64,000 nt of DNA from the NCBI GenBank assembly GCA_963422465.1, contig OY730175.1, forward strand, positions 2,294,001-2,358,000. Direction: 5' to 3'. The DNA is from Lichina pygmaea. Taxonomy: Eukaryota; Ascomycota; Lichinomycetes; Lichinales; Lichinaceae. The notes under the pieces are model-generated. The model was not told where the DNA came from. It worked only from the letters and a program-made list of their open reading frames with translations, and made no database searches. The stretch's first letter is position 1. Every line of letters starts with the position of its first letter. Positions 31,033-44,165 of this stretch are shown here, one piece after another. Position numbers and translations under genes: made by a program.

Positions 31033-32480
31033 ATGAGTACCTCAGGAGCAACCAACCCCAACTTCCCAGATGGAAAGATTAGTGTTGCCAAGCCAGACCT
31101 GTTCTACAGTGAAAGAAACAAGGTTGACGACTGGCTCATGCAACTCCAAGTCTACTTTCAATTCCAACCAGAGATGAAGCTGCCTAAGGAAAAGTGGCCC
31201 CTCTTTGCAACCACTTACATGAGAGGTAATGCTTATTGATGAATCAAGCCCTACGTCAACAAACATCTTTCAGGAAACAGGGACCACAACAGCACAAGAG
31301 AATAGATGACAAAATAGACGTGATTCAAGGACAAGATCAAAAGGATCCTTGGACTATCTAACAAAGACAAAGTGGCTATACAAATGATCCAGCACATCAA
31401 ACAACAATGCTCAGCCGCAGAGTACACCACGCAGTTCAAACAATACTCAGTACTGACTGACTGGGACAACAACACCCTGATAGTCATGTACTGACATGGA
31501 CTCAAGGAAAACATGAAGGATGAAATCACCTTCGACAGACAAGCAGTCAATACACTGGACAAACTCATCACACAAGCAATCAACATTGATGACAAGCGAT
31601 TCAAGTGAGTGATGGAGAAATGCCACAACAGAGAATACAGCCACCCCGCATAGCATGTGAGCAACCACTACAAGCTGCCTAACAAGGTACCACCACATGA
31701 CCCATATGGCTATGCACCCATGGAACTGGATGCAGTCCACCACAAGGGAAGGTTCACAAAGGGAAGGAACAACAAAAAGGGGAAAGCACTGAAGTGCTAT
31801 ACCTGTGGCAAGCTAGGCCACATAGTGAAAGACTGTTGTTCAAAGAACAAGGTGCACTGACAGCAACTTAATACACTCGACAGAGACTGGAATGTCATCA
31901 AGCCAGAGGACCCACCAGGAGAGACTCAGCTATCCCTTGAACAATAGGACAACTACAATCAGACATTGGAAGCAGTCCACCAACTGGCAACATCAGGAGG
32001 CAAGGACCTACCAGAACAGACAGGTCAGGACAAGGGACAGGAGCTCTTAACTACCTCTGATGGGGACTGAGATGAACCCACGTCTATCAAAGAAGAAATA
32101 CCACAAGGAAGCTATACTTACAGCATGGACCCATGAAATCTACAGCATAGTGAACTACAGTGGAGGTTTTGCACAAAGTACTACTGCAACTACCACAAAC
32201 AACTACAAAGGTACAGAGAACATTCACCCTACCACACCACCTGCCACAAGCATTGGGTCAATTGCGAGAAGGATACGTGTGAGATCTATCTTTGGGACAA
32301 ACACCAACACACCGCATTCCCCGGGCACACACATGATTGGCACAAACACCTTATATTCCTACAGCAAGGCAACAACTACAACTGCTATGTTGAGAATTGG
32401 CAGTACTGCCTCAAGCCTGGATGTGACAAGCATCAGCAAGACAAATTCATGAACAGATTCCTCAGGACTGATGGGAATAG
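31033..32480 (+). pseudogene. B4 gag with CCHC knuckle and spacer (fossil)
   Basis: Gag begins MSTSGATNPNFPDGKISVAK 19 bases after the LTR. A capsid-like region follows (VDDWLMQLQVYFQFQPE). The CCHC knuckle CYTCGKLGHIVKDC is in the piece 31657-31860. A Thr/Asn/His-rich spacer fills about 31900-32480. Confidence 0.85.
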
Positions 32481-32489
32481 CTGGACCTA

Positions 32490-34500
32490 TTGCCCAGTCA
32501 GTGGAAAGACACTTTGATCAGGAAAAGACTGAACTCTCTTGTCAAGGGGCGACATCAGGAGCTCAACAACATGACCCCTAGCAACGCAAAGCACCTGCGA
32601 TTGCCTGTGTCACTACACGCCAACACGCCAGTACAGACATACACACTTGTGGACTCTGGAGCCAGTGGAAACTACATCTCAAGACAACTTTACAATACCC
32701 TTGGCACTGGAAGGAGATGCAAGCAGTAGCCCTATCAGCTTGTGATGGTAAATAGACAGACAGAGCTAGTCTGCCATGAGACGCAGCCAATGGAAATAGT
32801 TACCGGACACCATGCTGAAATGATCTCCTTTGATATTGTCAAGTTGGCCACTCAGGATATCTATTTGGGGATGCCTTGGCTAAAGAAGCACAACCCAGTT
32901 GTTAACTGGAAGACAGGAGTACTCACGTTTAGGAACTGCACTAACAACACAGCTCAGACCTGTTACCAGCCGCAGAAGGTGTAGACAGATAAGGGAAGAA
33001 GTTCTCAGTGGAACCTCACTGACAGAAAGGACAACTCTCAAGAGAAGACATCCACCTTGACAGGCACACCCCGGAACCAGGTGGCCAAACAGTCAGAGAT
33101 GAAGAGAGAGGAAGTTGTTAACCCTCTGGAGATCTCTGAAGAGTACTGACCTGGGTATGATAACCTCTTTCAGGAAGAGATAACAACAGTAGTGTTGCCT
33201 AAGCACCAACCTTGGGATCATGAGATCAAGTTGCAACCAGGGACAGAGCCAGAATTTGGACTAATTTACCAGTTATCAGAGAAAGAGCTCCAAGTACTTT
33301 GCGAGTACCTGGAGGAAAACCTGAAAAAAGGTTTCATTTGAGAATCTCAATTGCCAGCAGGATACCTGATACTATTTGCACTAAAGAAAGACAGAAGTCT
33401 TCGACTTTGTGTGGATTACAGGAAACTCAACAACATTACCATCAAGAACTGATATTTGTTGCCAAATGCGAACAAATTACGAGACAGGATCAGCCAAGCT
33501 ACAATCTTTACCAAGCTGGACTTGAAAGAAGCATACAACCTGATACACATGAAAGAAGGAGAAGAATGGAAGACAGCCTTCAGAACCTGATACAGACACT
33601 ACAAGTATCTGGTGACGCTATTCAGACTCACAAACACACCAGCAACATGTCAAGCATTGATCAATAACATCATCAGAGCACACCTGGACCAAACAGCTAT
33701 CACCTACCTGGACAACATTCTTGTCTACTTGAACATGCAACAAGAACATACCAAACATGTGAAGGATGTTCTACGATGCCTACAAGAGGCAGGGCTCAAG
33801 CTCAACCTGAAGAAATGTGAGTTTAACAAACTGGAAGTTGAATTCCTCAGATACATCATAGGGATTGAAGAGATCAAGATTGACTCTGAGAAAATCAAAG
33901 TGATTCAGCAATAGCCAACACTGACATCAGTTAAGGAAGTACAAGTCTTCCTAGGATTTGCCAACTTCAACTGACAGTTTATTAAGAACTACTCACAAAT
34001 AGCAACACCACTGACAGGACTCACAAAGAAGGACATGGAGTACCAGTGGACAGAGAGATAACAAAAAGCATTCTAACAGCTCAAGGACACTTGCGCCAAG
34101 GAACCAGTTCTCCTCAACTTCAAGACAGGCCAACCAACATGAATCAAGACAGACACTTCAGATCAGGCAGTGGGAGCATGTCTATGCCAACAGGTAGACA
34201 GCAAGTGGCACCCAGTTGCCTACTACTCACAAAAAATAACACAAGCAGAACAAAACTATGATATCCACAACAAAGAGCTACTGGCAGTTGTCAACACACT
34301 CAAACACTGGAGAGTGTACGCAGAAAGCAGTTCTGAACTCACTGTTCTCACAGACCACAAGAATCTGACAATGTTCACAATAACCAAGAAGCTGAACAGA
34401 CAGCAAGTCAGATGGGCTGAACTCCTAGGGCAACACAAGTTCAAGATCTTGTACACCCCTAGACAAGACAATAGGAGAGCAGACACACTAAGCTGATGAA
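32490..34500 (+). pseudogene. B4 protease, RT and RNase H (fossil)
   Basis: Aspartic protease in 32490-32984 (LVDSGASGNYISRQLYNTL). RT at about 33180-33914, with the [15 protein letters not shown] block at 33400-33450. RNase H in 34170-34496 ([29 protein letters not shown]). Confidence 0.86.
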
Positions 34501-34832
34501 AAAACCACATGGAAGATGATGAACACCAAGGAATAATCTTACAGCAGGACCAGCAAGGAAACCTGGTGCCTCAACCACAGATCAACAAGCTCACAACAGA
34601 AGACACTGAAGAACTAATAAGAAACTACCACAATAATCCAGCACATAGTCACCCAGGAATCTCCAAGACCACAGACTTTATCTAACAGGCAGGGAACAAT
34701 GTCATTAACCTCTGACAACATATCACAAACTACATCAGCAAGTGTCTACTATGCCAGAAAAACAAACATGGAAGACATAAGCCATACAGAGAAAGACACC
34801 CGAACACAATACCGAGAGGCCTGTGGGAAGAC

Positions 34833-35846
34833 GTGTCCATAGACTTCATCACAAAGCTACCCAAGTCCAAAGACCCAGTCACAGGAATCACCTACAACTT
34901 GATTATGGTGATAGTGGACAGATTCACAAAATATCTAATAGTGGTACTATTCAAGAAGACCCACACAGCAGAACAGTTGGGACACCTCTTACTGGACAGA
35001 TTGGTCAGAGACCACGGAGTTCTGATTATGATCATTACAGACAGAGACAAACTCTTCACATCCAACTACTGGAAGACAATCAGTGCAGCCGTAGGAACAA
35101 AACTCAAAATGTCTACAGCCTATCACCCACAAACCGACAGCCAGACAGAGCAAGCAAACCAAGTCCTGGAGACTTACTTACAGTATTACATCAACCAGAC
35201 CCACAGCAATTGGGTACAGTTATTACCAGTGGCACAGCTGGCAATCAACCAGCACAGATCAGACTCAACAAAGGAATCGCTATTTTTTGCCAATTTTGGA
35301 CAACATGCGAACATCAGGATGCCAAGCAGAGCTTCACCAAACATGGAGAAAGCACTCCAACATGACAAGCTTCTACAACAAACACACACGATGATGAGGC
35401 ACTACCTTCAAGAGACCTCAGAAAGAATGCAACATCAAATAGACAAGAAATTGAAAATGGTACCTCAGCTAAAGAAGGGGGATAAAGTCTACCTCCTCAC
35501 AAGAAATTGGAAAATGAAGAAACCAAAGACAAAGAAACTTGACAACATCAAGGTCAGACTATTTTCAGTCAAAGAAAAAACAGGACTAGTCAACGTCAAG
35601 ATACAACTACCAAGGGATGCCAGAGTCCATCCAAACTTTCATATGTTGATGATTGAACCAGCCGACCAGAGCACACCCTTGCAGGAAACATTCTATTATC
35701 AACCTGAAGAAGAACAAGAGTTTGAAGTTGAACAGATCCTGGCTAGAAAAAGTCAGCAATACCTTGTCAAGTGGAAAGGATACCCAGACTCGGAAAATAC
35801 CTGGGAACCACTCAAGAACCTCGCGAACTGCCAGCTTCTTCTGTGA
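34833..35846 (+). CDS. Integrase core plus chromodomain, C-terminal pol piece of B4
   Basis: An open piece of 337 codons, equivalent to 6579-7610 in B1. Integrase core motifs SIDFITKLPKSK, VDRFTKY, ITDRDKLFTSNYWKT and STAYHPQTDSQTEQANQ lie in the first 130 residues. The basic C-terminus (KKGDKVYLLTRNWKMKK) and a chromodomain ([20 protein letters not shown]) follow at about residues 285-330. The zinc-binding region lies upstream at 34500-34800 in separate pieces. Fossil element part. Confidence 0.88.
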   Translation: MSIDFITKLPKSKDPVTGITYNLIMVIVDRFTKYLIVVLFKKTHTAEQLGHLLLDRLVRDHGVLIMIITDRDKLFTSNYWKTISAAVGTKLKMSTAYHPQTDSQTEQANQVLETYLQYYINQTHSNWVQLLPVAQLAINQHRSDSTKESLFFANFGQHANIRMPSRASPNMEKALQHDKLLQQTHTMMRHYLQETSERMQHQIDKKLKMVPQLKKGDKVYLLTRNWKMKKPKTKKLDNIKVRLFSVKEKTGLVNVKIQLPRDARVHPNFHMLMIEPADQSTPLQETFYYQPEEEQEFEVEQILARKSQQYLVKWKGYPDSENTWEPLKNLANCQLLL

Positions 35847-35889
35847 CAGTTTTGGCAGGAGCAGGACTGAACAGCTCAGCCTGCAGGAG

Positions 35890-36290
35890 GGACATGTCAA
35901 TGACTGATCAAGTCAAATCCTCACCATCCAACTCTATCTCTTTCACCAAGCACTGAAGCTTCTGCCTCGCACAGACCTCAGTACCCTCCAACACCTTTCA
36001 CTTCCGAGACCGACAAGCCTGCACTGTGGCAAGTTGTTCAAAGAGTGTGTTGTGTGTTGCCTTGTCAGTGGCCACATCCTCACAGAGGTTGTCCCGGGAC
36101 ATGTTCAGAGATTCCCAGGACACAGAGACACAAGACCTTCCGTGCTGAGTGCACACAGCACATTTCAACTTATCGTCTTCTCCTGACATCTGGAAGCATG
36201 GATAACTACAAAGAACACAAAAATCGCAGGGTGTACGTGAAACAAAACTCTGATTGCGGATTTGAGCAGCAAGCTGAGTTCAGCTAACAG
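35890..36290 (-). pseudogene. Antisense Zn2Cys6-like ORF of B4 (fossil)
   Basis: On the minus strand, opposite to this plus-strand element. The six cysteine codons run from 36228 down to 36130 in one open stretch, spaced C-x2-C-x6-C-x11-C-x2-C-x6-C. The open piece 35998-36189 continues with KCAVCTQHGRSCVSVSWESL and a Leu-spaced helix. The same arrangement as in B1 and B5 shows that the ORF travels with the element. Confidence 0.7.
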
Positions 36291-36334
36291 TCACACATGA
36301 CTTTGGAGGCATGACCGGATTTCATCAAGATAAT

Positions 36335-36355
36335 GAAAGATGGAGAGGAGGATAG
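36335..36355 (+). other. Polypurine tract of B4
   Basis: Nearly pure purine run ending GGAGAGGAGGATAG just before the TGTTAC start of the 3' LTR. Confidence 0.75.
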
Positions 36356-37023
36356 TGTTACAACCCAGGAGGAACACAGTCTTTATATACTCACAGGGAG
36401 TAGCAGACAGGATACTGGACAGAAGTACCAGGCAGCATGACACGGGAACCAGTCATGTGACCGGCGAGACCAACCAGGGGGTGCTCACCACAGCATGCAT
36501 ATGCACGAACAAGTGAGCAAAGTGAGCAGAGCTCACCCAGCTCACCGCAGTGTGCATGAACAAGTGAGCAAAGTGAGCAGAGCTCACCCAGCTCACCGCA
36601 GCGTGCATGAACAAGTGAGCAAAGTGAGCAGAGCTCACCCAGCTCACCGTAGTGTGTATGAACTGTGAGCAAAGTGAGCAGAGCTCACCAATCTCACCGA
36701 GTGAGCAAAGTGAGCAGAGCTCACCAATCTCACCAAGTGAGCAAAGTGAGCAGAGCTCACTGTGCTCATGAACTGAGCACTATATAGTCTGGCAATAGTT
36801 CCCCTATGGAACAATCATCTTCAACTCATGTTGTGATCCAGACAACTAGATCTACTTCAATACAATTCTTTTGTACGAAGTCATTGATCAGGTGTCACCA
36901 CCACCACATTCCACCAAACCCCTTCACACTCCTTGACACTCCTCTCCTGCGAGAACCAACCCGCCTTCCACCTCTCACCCTAATCCTATACTCGGATAGG
37001 ACAGTACGGTACAGACTGCAACA
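36356..37023 (+). repeat. 3' LTR of B4 (668 bp)
   Basis: Same ends as the 5' LTR but 36 bp longer, with an altered number and type of array units (36505-36755). On the minus strand TATATAAAG reads leftward into the antisense ORF. Confidence 0.92.
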
Positions 37024-37028
37024 TGGAT

Positions 37029-40000
37029 ATCATAGTTCTATTCCACTTGTGTTATTTTTCGTGAGTAGTAGGCAACTGGGTGCCACTTGTCATCTGCCTG
37101 TTGGTATAAGCATGCTCTCACTGCCTGATCTGAAGTGTCTGTCTTGATTCATGTCAGTTGGCCTATCTTGAAGTTGAGGAGAACTGGTTCCTTGGCAGAA
37201 GTGTTCTTGAGCTGCTGGAATGCTTTTTGTTATCTCTCTATCCACCAGTACTCCACGTTCTTCTTTGTGAGTTCTGTCAGTGGTGTTGCCATCTGTGAGT
37301 AGTTCTTGATGAACTATCAGTTGAAGTTGGCAAATCCTAGGAAGGCTTGTACTTCCTTAACTGATGTTAGTGTTGGCTATTGTTGAATCACTTTGATTTT
37401 CTCAGGGTCAATCTTGATCTCTTTGATTTCTATGATGTATCTGAGGAATTCAACTTCTGGTTTGTTAAACTTGTATTTCTTTAGGTTAAGCTTGAGCTCT
37501 ACCTCTTGTAGGTATCATAGAACATCCTTCATATGTTTGGTATGTTCCTGTTGCGTGTTCGAGTAGACAAGAATGTTGTCTAGGTAGATGATAGCTGTTT
37601 GGTCCAGGTATACTCTGATGATGTTGTTGATCAATGCTTGACATGTTGCTGGTGTGTTCATGAGTCTGAATGGCATTACCAGATACTTGTAGTGTCTGTA
37701 TTGGGTTCTGAAAGCTGTCTTCCATTCTTCTCCTTCTTTCATGTGTATCAGGTTGTATACTCCTTTCAAGTCCAGCTTGGTAAAGATTGTAGCTTGGCTG
37801 ATCCTGTCTTGCAATTTATTCGCATTTGGTAACAGATATCAGTTTTTAATAGTAATGTTGTTGAGTTTCCTGTAATCTACACAAAGTTGAAGACTTCTGT
37901 CTTTTTTTAGTGCAAATAGTATCAGGTATCCTGCTGGCGATTGGGATTCTTGAATGAAACTCTTTTTCAGGTTTTCCTCCAGGTACTCGCGAAGTACTTG
38001 GAGCTCTTTCTCTGATAACTGGTAAATTGGTCCAAATCCTGGCTCTGTCCCTGGTTGCAACTTGATCTCATGATCCCAAGGTTGGTGCTTAGGCAACACT
38101 GCTGTCATTGTCTCTTTCTGAAAAAGGTTATCATACTCAGGTCAGTACTCTTCAGAGATCTCCAGAAGGTTAACAACTTCCTCTCTCTTCATCTCTGACT
38201 GTTTGGCCACCTGGTTCTGGGGTGTGCCTGTCAAGGTGGACCTCTTCTCTTAAGAGTTATCCTTTCTGTCAGTGAGGTTCCACTAAGGACTCCTTCCCTC
38301 ATCTGTCCACACCTTCTGCGGCTGGTAACAGGTCTGAGCTGTGTTGTTAGTGTAGTTCCTAAACGTGAGTACTCCTGTTCTCCAGTTAACAACTGGGTTG
38401 TGCTTCTTTAGCCAAGGCATCCCCAAATAGATATCCTGAGTGGCCAACTTGACAATATCAAGGTAGATCCTTTCAGCATAGTGTCCAGTAACTATTTCCA
38501 TTGGCTGCGTCTCATGGCAGACTAGCTCTGTCTGTCCATTTACTATCGTGAGCTGATAGGGCTACTGCTTGTTTCTTCTTCTGTGCTGAGGGTGTTGTAA
38601 AGTTGTCTTGAAATGTAGTTTCCACTGGCTCCAGAGTCAACAAGTGTGTATGTCTGTACTGGCATGTTGGCGTGTAGTGACACAGGTAATCGCAGGTGCT
38701 CTACATTGCTAGGGGTCATGTTGTTGAGCTCCTGATGTCACCCCTTGACAAGGGAGTTCAGTCGTTTCCTGATTGAAGTGTTTTTCCACTGACTGGACAA
38801 TGGATCCAGCCATTCCCATCAGTTCTGAGAAATCTGTTCATGAATTTGTCTTGCTGATGCTGGTCACATCCGGGTTTGAGGTAGTACTGCCAATTGTTGA
38901 TGTAGCAGTTGCAGTTATTGCCTTGCTGTAGGAACATGAGGTGTTCATGCCAATCATGTGTGTGCCCAGAGAATACAGTGTGTTGGTGTTTGTCCCAAAG
39001 ATAGATCTCACACACATCCTTCTCACAATTGACCCAATGCTTGTGGCAGGTGGTGCAGTAGGGTGAATGTCCTCTGTACCTTTGTAGTTGTTCATGGTAG
39101 GTGTAGTAGTGTTTTGTGCAAAACCTCCACTGTAGTTTGCTGTGCTGTAGGTTTTGTGGGTCCATGCTGTAAGCATAGCTTCCTTGTGGTATTTCTTCTT
39201 TGATAGACATGGGTTTGTCTTGGTCTCTATCAGAGGTGGTTAAGGGCTCCTGTCCCTTGTCCTGACCTGTCTGTTCTGGTAGGTTCTTGCCTCCTGATGT
39301 TGCCAGTTGGTGGGCTGCTTCCAATGTCTGATCATAGTTGTCCTATTGTTCAAGGGATAGCTGAGCTTTTTCTGGTGGGTTCTCTGGCTTGATGATATTC
39401 CAGTCTCTGTCAAGTGTATTAAGTTACTGTCAGTGCACCTTGTTCTTTGAACAACAGTCTTTCGCCATGTAGTCTAGCTTACCACAGGCATAGCACTTCA
39501 GTGCTTTCCCCTTCTTGTTGTTCCTTCCTTTTGTGAACCTTCCCTTGTGGTGGACTGCATCCAGTTCCATGGGTGCATAGCCATATAGGTCATGTGGTGG
39601 TGCCTTGTTAGGTGGCTTGTAGTGGTTGCTCACATACTATACAGGGTGGCTGTATCCTCTGTCATCATGTTTCTCCATCGCTCACTTGAATAATTTGTTG
39701 TTGATGTTGATTGCTTGTGTGATGAGTTCATCCAGTGTGTTGACTGCTTGTCTGTTGAAGATGATCTTATTCTTCATGCTTTCCTTGAGTCCACATCAGT
39801 ACATAACTATCAGGGCATTGTTGTCCCAGTCAGGCAGTACTGAATATTGTTTGAACTGCGTGGTGTACTCTGTGGCTGAGTGTTGTTGTTTGATGGGCTG
39901 GATCATTTGTATAGCCACTTTGTCTTTGTTAGATAGTCCAAGAATCCTTTTGATCTTGTCCTTGAATTGTGTCTATTTTGTCATCCATTCTGACATGTCA

Positions 40001-40275
40001 TTGTGGTCTCTGTTTCCTGAGAGATGTTTGTTGATGTAGGGCTTGATCCATCAATAAGCATTACCTCTCATGTAAGTGGTTGTGAAGAGGGGCCACTTTT
40101 CCTTAGGCAGCTTCATCTCTGGTTGGAATTAAAAGTAGACTTGGAGTTGCATAAGCCAGTTGTCAACCTTGTTTTTTCTGCTGTAGAACAGGTCTGGCTT
40201 GGCAACACTAATCTTTCCATCTGGGAAGTTGGGGTTGGTTACTCCTGAGGTAGTTATCCTTGAGGGTCTTGAAAG
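37029..40275 (-). pseudogene. C1 5' part: gag, protease, RT, start of RNase H (fossil)
   Basis: On the minus strand: gag start near 40240, capsid to about 39650, CCHC knuckle piece 39430-39633, spacer 38758-39324, protease and linker about 38280-38740, RT 37486-38108, and RNase H start 37029-37250, continuing in 30382 and below on the other side of B4. Confidence 0.85.
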
Positions 40276-40877
40276 TGTTGCAGTCTGTACCATACTGTCC
40301 TAACTGAGTATAGGATTAAGGGTAAGATGTGGAAGGCAGGTTGGTTCTTGCAGGAGAGGAGTGTTAAGGAGTGCGAAGGGGTTTGGTGGAACATGGTGGT
40401 GGTGATACCTGATCAATACCTTTGTACAAAAGGATTGTATTGAAGTAGATCTAGTTGTCTGGATCACAACATAAGTTGAAGACAATTGTTCCATAAGGGA
40501 ACTATCACCAGACTATATAGTGCTGGCCTGTCAAGACAATCAAGATTGTCTTGACAGTCTTGACATCAAGATGGGTGAGATTGTCTTGACAGTCCCACTA
40601 TATTATGCACCCTGTGTCAAGACTGGTGAGATTGTCTTGATGCTTCATGCATCCTGTGTCAAGACTAGTAAGATTGTCTTGATACTTCATGTATGCTGTG
40701 TCAAGACTGGTGAGATTGTCTTGATGCTTCATGCATGCTGTGTCAAGACTCCTGTGTGTGTCTCAACAGTCACGTGACTTCTTGTTGGTTGGTCACTTGA
40801 CTTCCATAGTGTCCTCTTGCCTGGCCTGCAGCCTGATTGCCTATAAATAAGTGGCTCCCATCCCATGGGTCATAACA
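40276..40877 (-). repeat. 5' LTR of C1 (602 bp)
   Basis: TGTTGCAG...CATAACA. Same architecture as the C1 3' LTR, with the palindrome at 40528-40557, CACGTG at 40771-40776 and TATAAATA at 40848-40855. Confidence 0.92.
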
Positions 40878-40882
40878 GTATA

Positions 40883-43613
40883 TTCCTGTTGCGTGTTCAA
40901 GTAGATAAGAATGTTGTCCAGTAGACAATAGCTGTTTGGTCCAGGTGTGCTCTGATGATGTTGGTGATCAATGCTTGACATGTTGCTGGTGTGTTTGTGA
41001 GTCTGAAAGGCATAACCAGATACTTGTAGTGTCTGTATCAGGTTCTGAAAGCTGTCTTCCATTCTTCTCCCTTTTTCATGTGTATCAGGTTGTATACTCC
41101 TTTCAAGTCCAGCTTGGTGAAGATTGTAGCTTGGCTGATCCTGTCTTGCAATTTGTTCACATTTGGCAACAGATATCAGTTTTTGATAGTAATGTTGTTG
41201 AGTTTCCTGTAATCCACACAAAGTCGAAGACTTCTGTCTTTCTTTAGTGCAAATAGTATCAGGTATCCTGCTGGCAATTGAGATTCTTGAATAAAACTCT
41301 TTTTCAGATTTTCCTCCAGGTACTCGCAAAGTACTTGGAGCTCTTTCTCTGATAACTGGTAAATTGGTCCAAATCCTGGCTCTGTCTCTAGTTGGAACTT
41401 GATCTCATGATCCCAAGGTTGGTGCTTAGGCAACACTGCTGTTGTTGTCTCTTCCTGAAAGAGGTTATCATACCCAGGTCAGTACTTTTCAGAGATCTCC
41501 AGAGTGTTAACAACTTTCTCTCTCTTCATCTCTGACTGTTTGGCCACCTGGTTCTGGGGTGTGCCTGTCAAGGCAGACCTCTTCTCTTGAGAGTTGTCCT
41601 TTCTGTTAGTGAGGTTCCACTGAGGACTCCTTCCCTTATCTGTCCACACCTTCTACAGCTAGTAACAGGTCTGAGCTGTGTTGTTAGTGCAGTTTCTAAA
41701 CTTGAGTACTCCTGTCCTCCAGTTAACAACTGGGTTGTACTTCTTTAGCCAAGGCATCCCCAAATAGATATCCTGAGTGGCCAACTTGATAATATCAAGG
41801 TGGATCCTTTCAGTATAGTGTCCAGTAACTTTTTCCATTGGCTACGTCTTATGGCAGACTAGCTCTGTCTGTCTATTTGCTATTGTGAGCTGGTAGGGCT
41901 GCTGCTTGCATTTCTTTCCAGTGCTGAGAGTGTTGTAAAGTTGTCTTGAAATGTAGTTTCCACTAGCTCCAGAATCAACAAGTGTGTATGTCTGTACTGG
42001 TGTGTTGGTGTGTAGTGACACAGGCAATCACAGGTGCTTTACATTGCTAGGGGTCATGTGGTTAAGCTCCTGATGTTGCCTCTTGACAAGGGAGTTCAGT
42101 CTTTTCCTGATTGAAGTGTTTTTCCACTGACTGGGCAATGGATCCAGCTATTCCCATCAGTCCTGAGGAATCTGTTTATGAATTTGTCTTGCTGATGCTT
42201 GTCACATCCGGGTTTGAGGCAGTACTGCCAATTGTTGATGTAGCAGTTGTTGTTGTTGCCTTGCTGTAGAAACATAAGGTGTTCATGCCAGTCATGTGTG
42301 TGCCCAGGGAATGCGGTGTGTTTGTGTTTGTCCCAAAGGTAGATCTCACACGCATCCTTCTCGCAATTGACCCAATGCTTGTGGTAGGTGGTGTGGTAGG
42401 GTGAATGTCCTCTGTACTTTTGTAGTTGTTCATGGTAGGTGCAGTAGTGTTTTGTGCAGAACCTCCTCTGTAGTTCACTGTGCTGTAAGTTTTGTGGGTC
42501 CATGCTGTAAGCATAGCTTCCTTGTGGTATTTCTTCCTTGATAGACATAGGTTTGTCTCAGTCCCTATCAGAGGTGGTTAAGAGCTCCTGTCTCTTATCC
42601 TGACCTGTCTGTTCTGGTAGATCCTTGCCTCCTGATGTTGCCAGTTGGTGGGCTGCTTCAAGTGTTTGATTGTAATCATCCTATTGTTTGAGGGATAGCT
42701 GGGCCTCTTCTGGTGAGTCTTCTGGCTTGATGATGTTCCAGTCTCTGTCAAGTGTATTAAGTTGCTGTCAGTGCACCTTGTTCTTTGAACAACAGTCTTT
42801 CACCATGTGGCCTAGCTTGCCACAGGCATAGCACTTCAGTGCTGTCCTCTTTTTGTTGTTCCTTCCCTTCATGAACCTTCCTCTGTGGTAGACTGCATCC
42901 AGTTCCATAGGTGTATAGCTATATAGATCATGTGGTGGTGCCTTGTTAGGCAGCTTGTAGTAGTTGCTCACATGCCATGCAGGGTGGCTGTATCCTCTGT
43001 CATGGCACTTCTCCATCACTTGCTTGAATAGCTTGTTGTTGATGTTGATTGCTTGTGCGATGAGCTCATCCAGTGTGTTGACCACTTGTCTATCAAAGAT
43101 GATCTTGTCCTTCACATTTTCCTTGAGTCCACGTCAGTACATGACCATCAGGGTGTTGTTATCCCAGTTGGTTAGTACTGAGTATTGTTTGAACTGTGTG
43201 GTGTACTCTGCGGCTGAGTGTTGTTGCTTGATGTACTGGATTATTTGTATAGCCACTTTGTTTTTGTTAGATAGTCCAAGGATTCTTTTGATCTTGTCCT
43301 TGAATTGTGTCTATTTTGTCATCTATTCTGATGTGCTGTTGTGATCTCTGTTTCCTGAGAGATGTTTGTTGACGTAAGGCTTAACCCATCAGTGGGCATT
43401 GCCTCTCATGTAAGTGGTTGCAAAGAGTGGCCACTTTTCTTTAGGCAGCCTTATCTCTGGTTGGAATTGAAAGTAGACTTGAAGTTGCATAAGCCAGTTG
43501 TCAACCTTGTTCCTTTCACTGTAGAACAGGTCTGGCTTGGCAACACTAATCTTTCCATCTGGGAAGTTGGGGTTGGTTACTCCTGAGGTACTTATCCTTG
43601 AGGGTCTTCAAAG
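40883..43613 (-). pseudogene. C3 RT, protease and gag (fossil)
   Basis: RT at 40883-41436, where it meets the RT end of 27686 across C1. Protease and linker 41500-42070 (LVDSGASGNYISRQLYNTL in the piece 41842-42027), spacer 42096-42548, CCHC knuckle and gag in 42768-43115, and gag start near 43586. Confidence 0.84.
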
Positions 43614-44165
43614 TGTTGTGGTCTGTACCATGCTGTCCTAACTGAGTATAGGATTAAGGGCAAGATGTGGAAGGCAGGTTGGTTCTTGCAGGAGAGGAGT
43701 GTCAAGGAGTGTGAAGGGGTTTGGTGGAACGTGGTGGTGGTGACACCTGATCAATAGCTTTGTACAAAAGGATTGTATTGAAGTAGATCTAGTTGTCTGG
43801 ATCACAACATGAGTTGAAGATAATCATTCTATAAGGGAACTATCACTGGACTATATAGTGCTGGCCTGTCAAGACAATCAAGATTATCTTGACAGTCTTG
43901 ACGTCAAGACAGGTGAGATTGTCTTGACAGTCCCACCATGTTATGCATCCTACGTTGAGACCAGTGAGATTGTCTTGACACTTCATGCACACTGTGTCAA
44001 GACAGGTGAGATTGTCTTGATGCTTCATGCATGCTGTGTCAAGCCACCCGTGTTTGTCTTCACAGTCACATGACCCTTTGTCAGTTTGGTCACTTCACTT
44101 CCCATAGTGTCCTCTTGCCTGGCCTGTGGCCTGATTGCTTATAAATAAGTGGCTCCCATCCAGGG
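43614..44165 (-). repeat. 5' LTR of C3, main part, interrupted by C2
   Basis: C-type LTR starting TGTTGTGG, with palindrome, TCAAGAC array and TATAAATA. It breaks at CCCATC-CAGGG, the C2 insertion site. Its last bases, ATTGTAACA, are at 56029-56037 on the far side of C2. Confidence 0.82.

Larger units (their letters stand above)
30383..37023 (+). mobile_element. Ty3/Gypsy family B, copy B4 (plus strand, complete layout, broken)
   Basis: LTRs at 30383-31014 and 36356-37023, with TSD TGGAT at 30378-30382 and 37024-37028. It is the only LTR element here in the opposite orientation to its host. Order: 5' LTR, gag, protease, RT, RNase H, integrase, chromodomain, polypurine tract, 3' LTR, with an antisense ORF on the minus strand next to the 3' LTR. 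It looks among the less decayed B copies but is broken at several to about ten places. Confidence 0.94.
27687..40877 (-). mobile_element. Ty3/Gypsy family C, copy C1 (complete layout, carries B4)
   Basis: LTRs of 602 bp at both ends (27687-28288 and 40276-40877) and TSD GTATA. The internal region is in two parts (28289-30382 and 37029-40275) around B4. Without B4 it is about 6.5 kb, the same size as B1. Broken at ten or more places. Confidence 0.93.
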
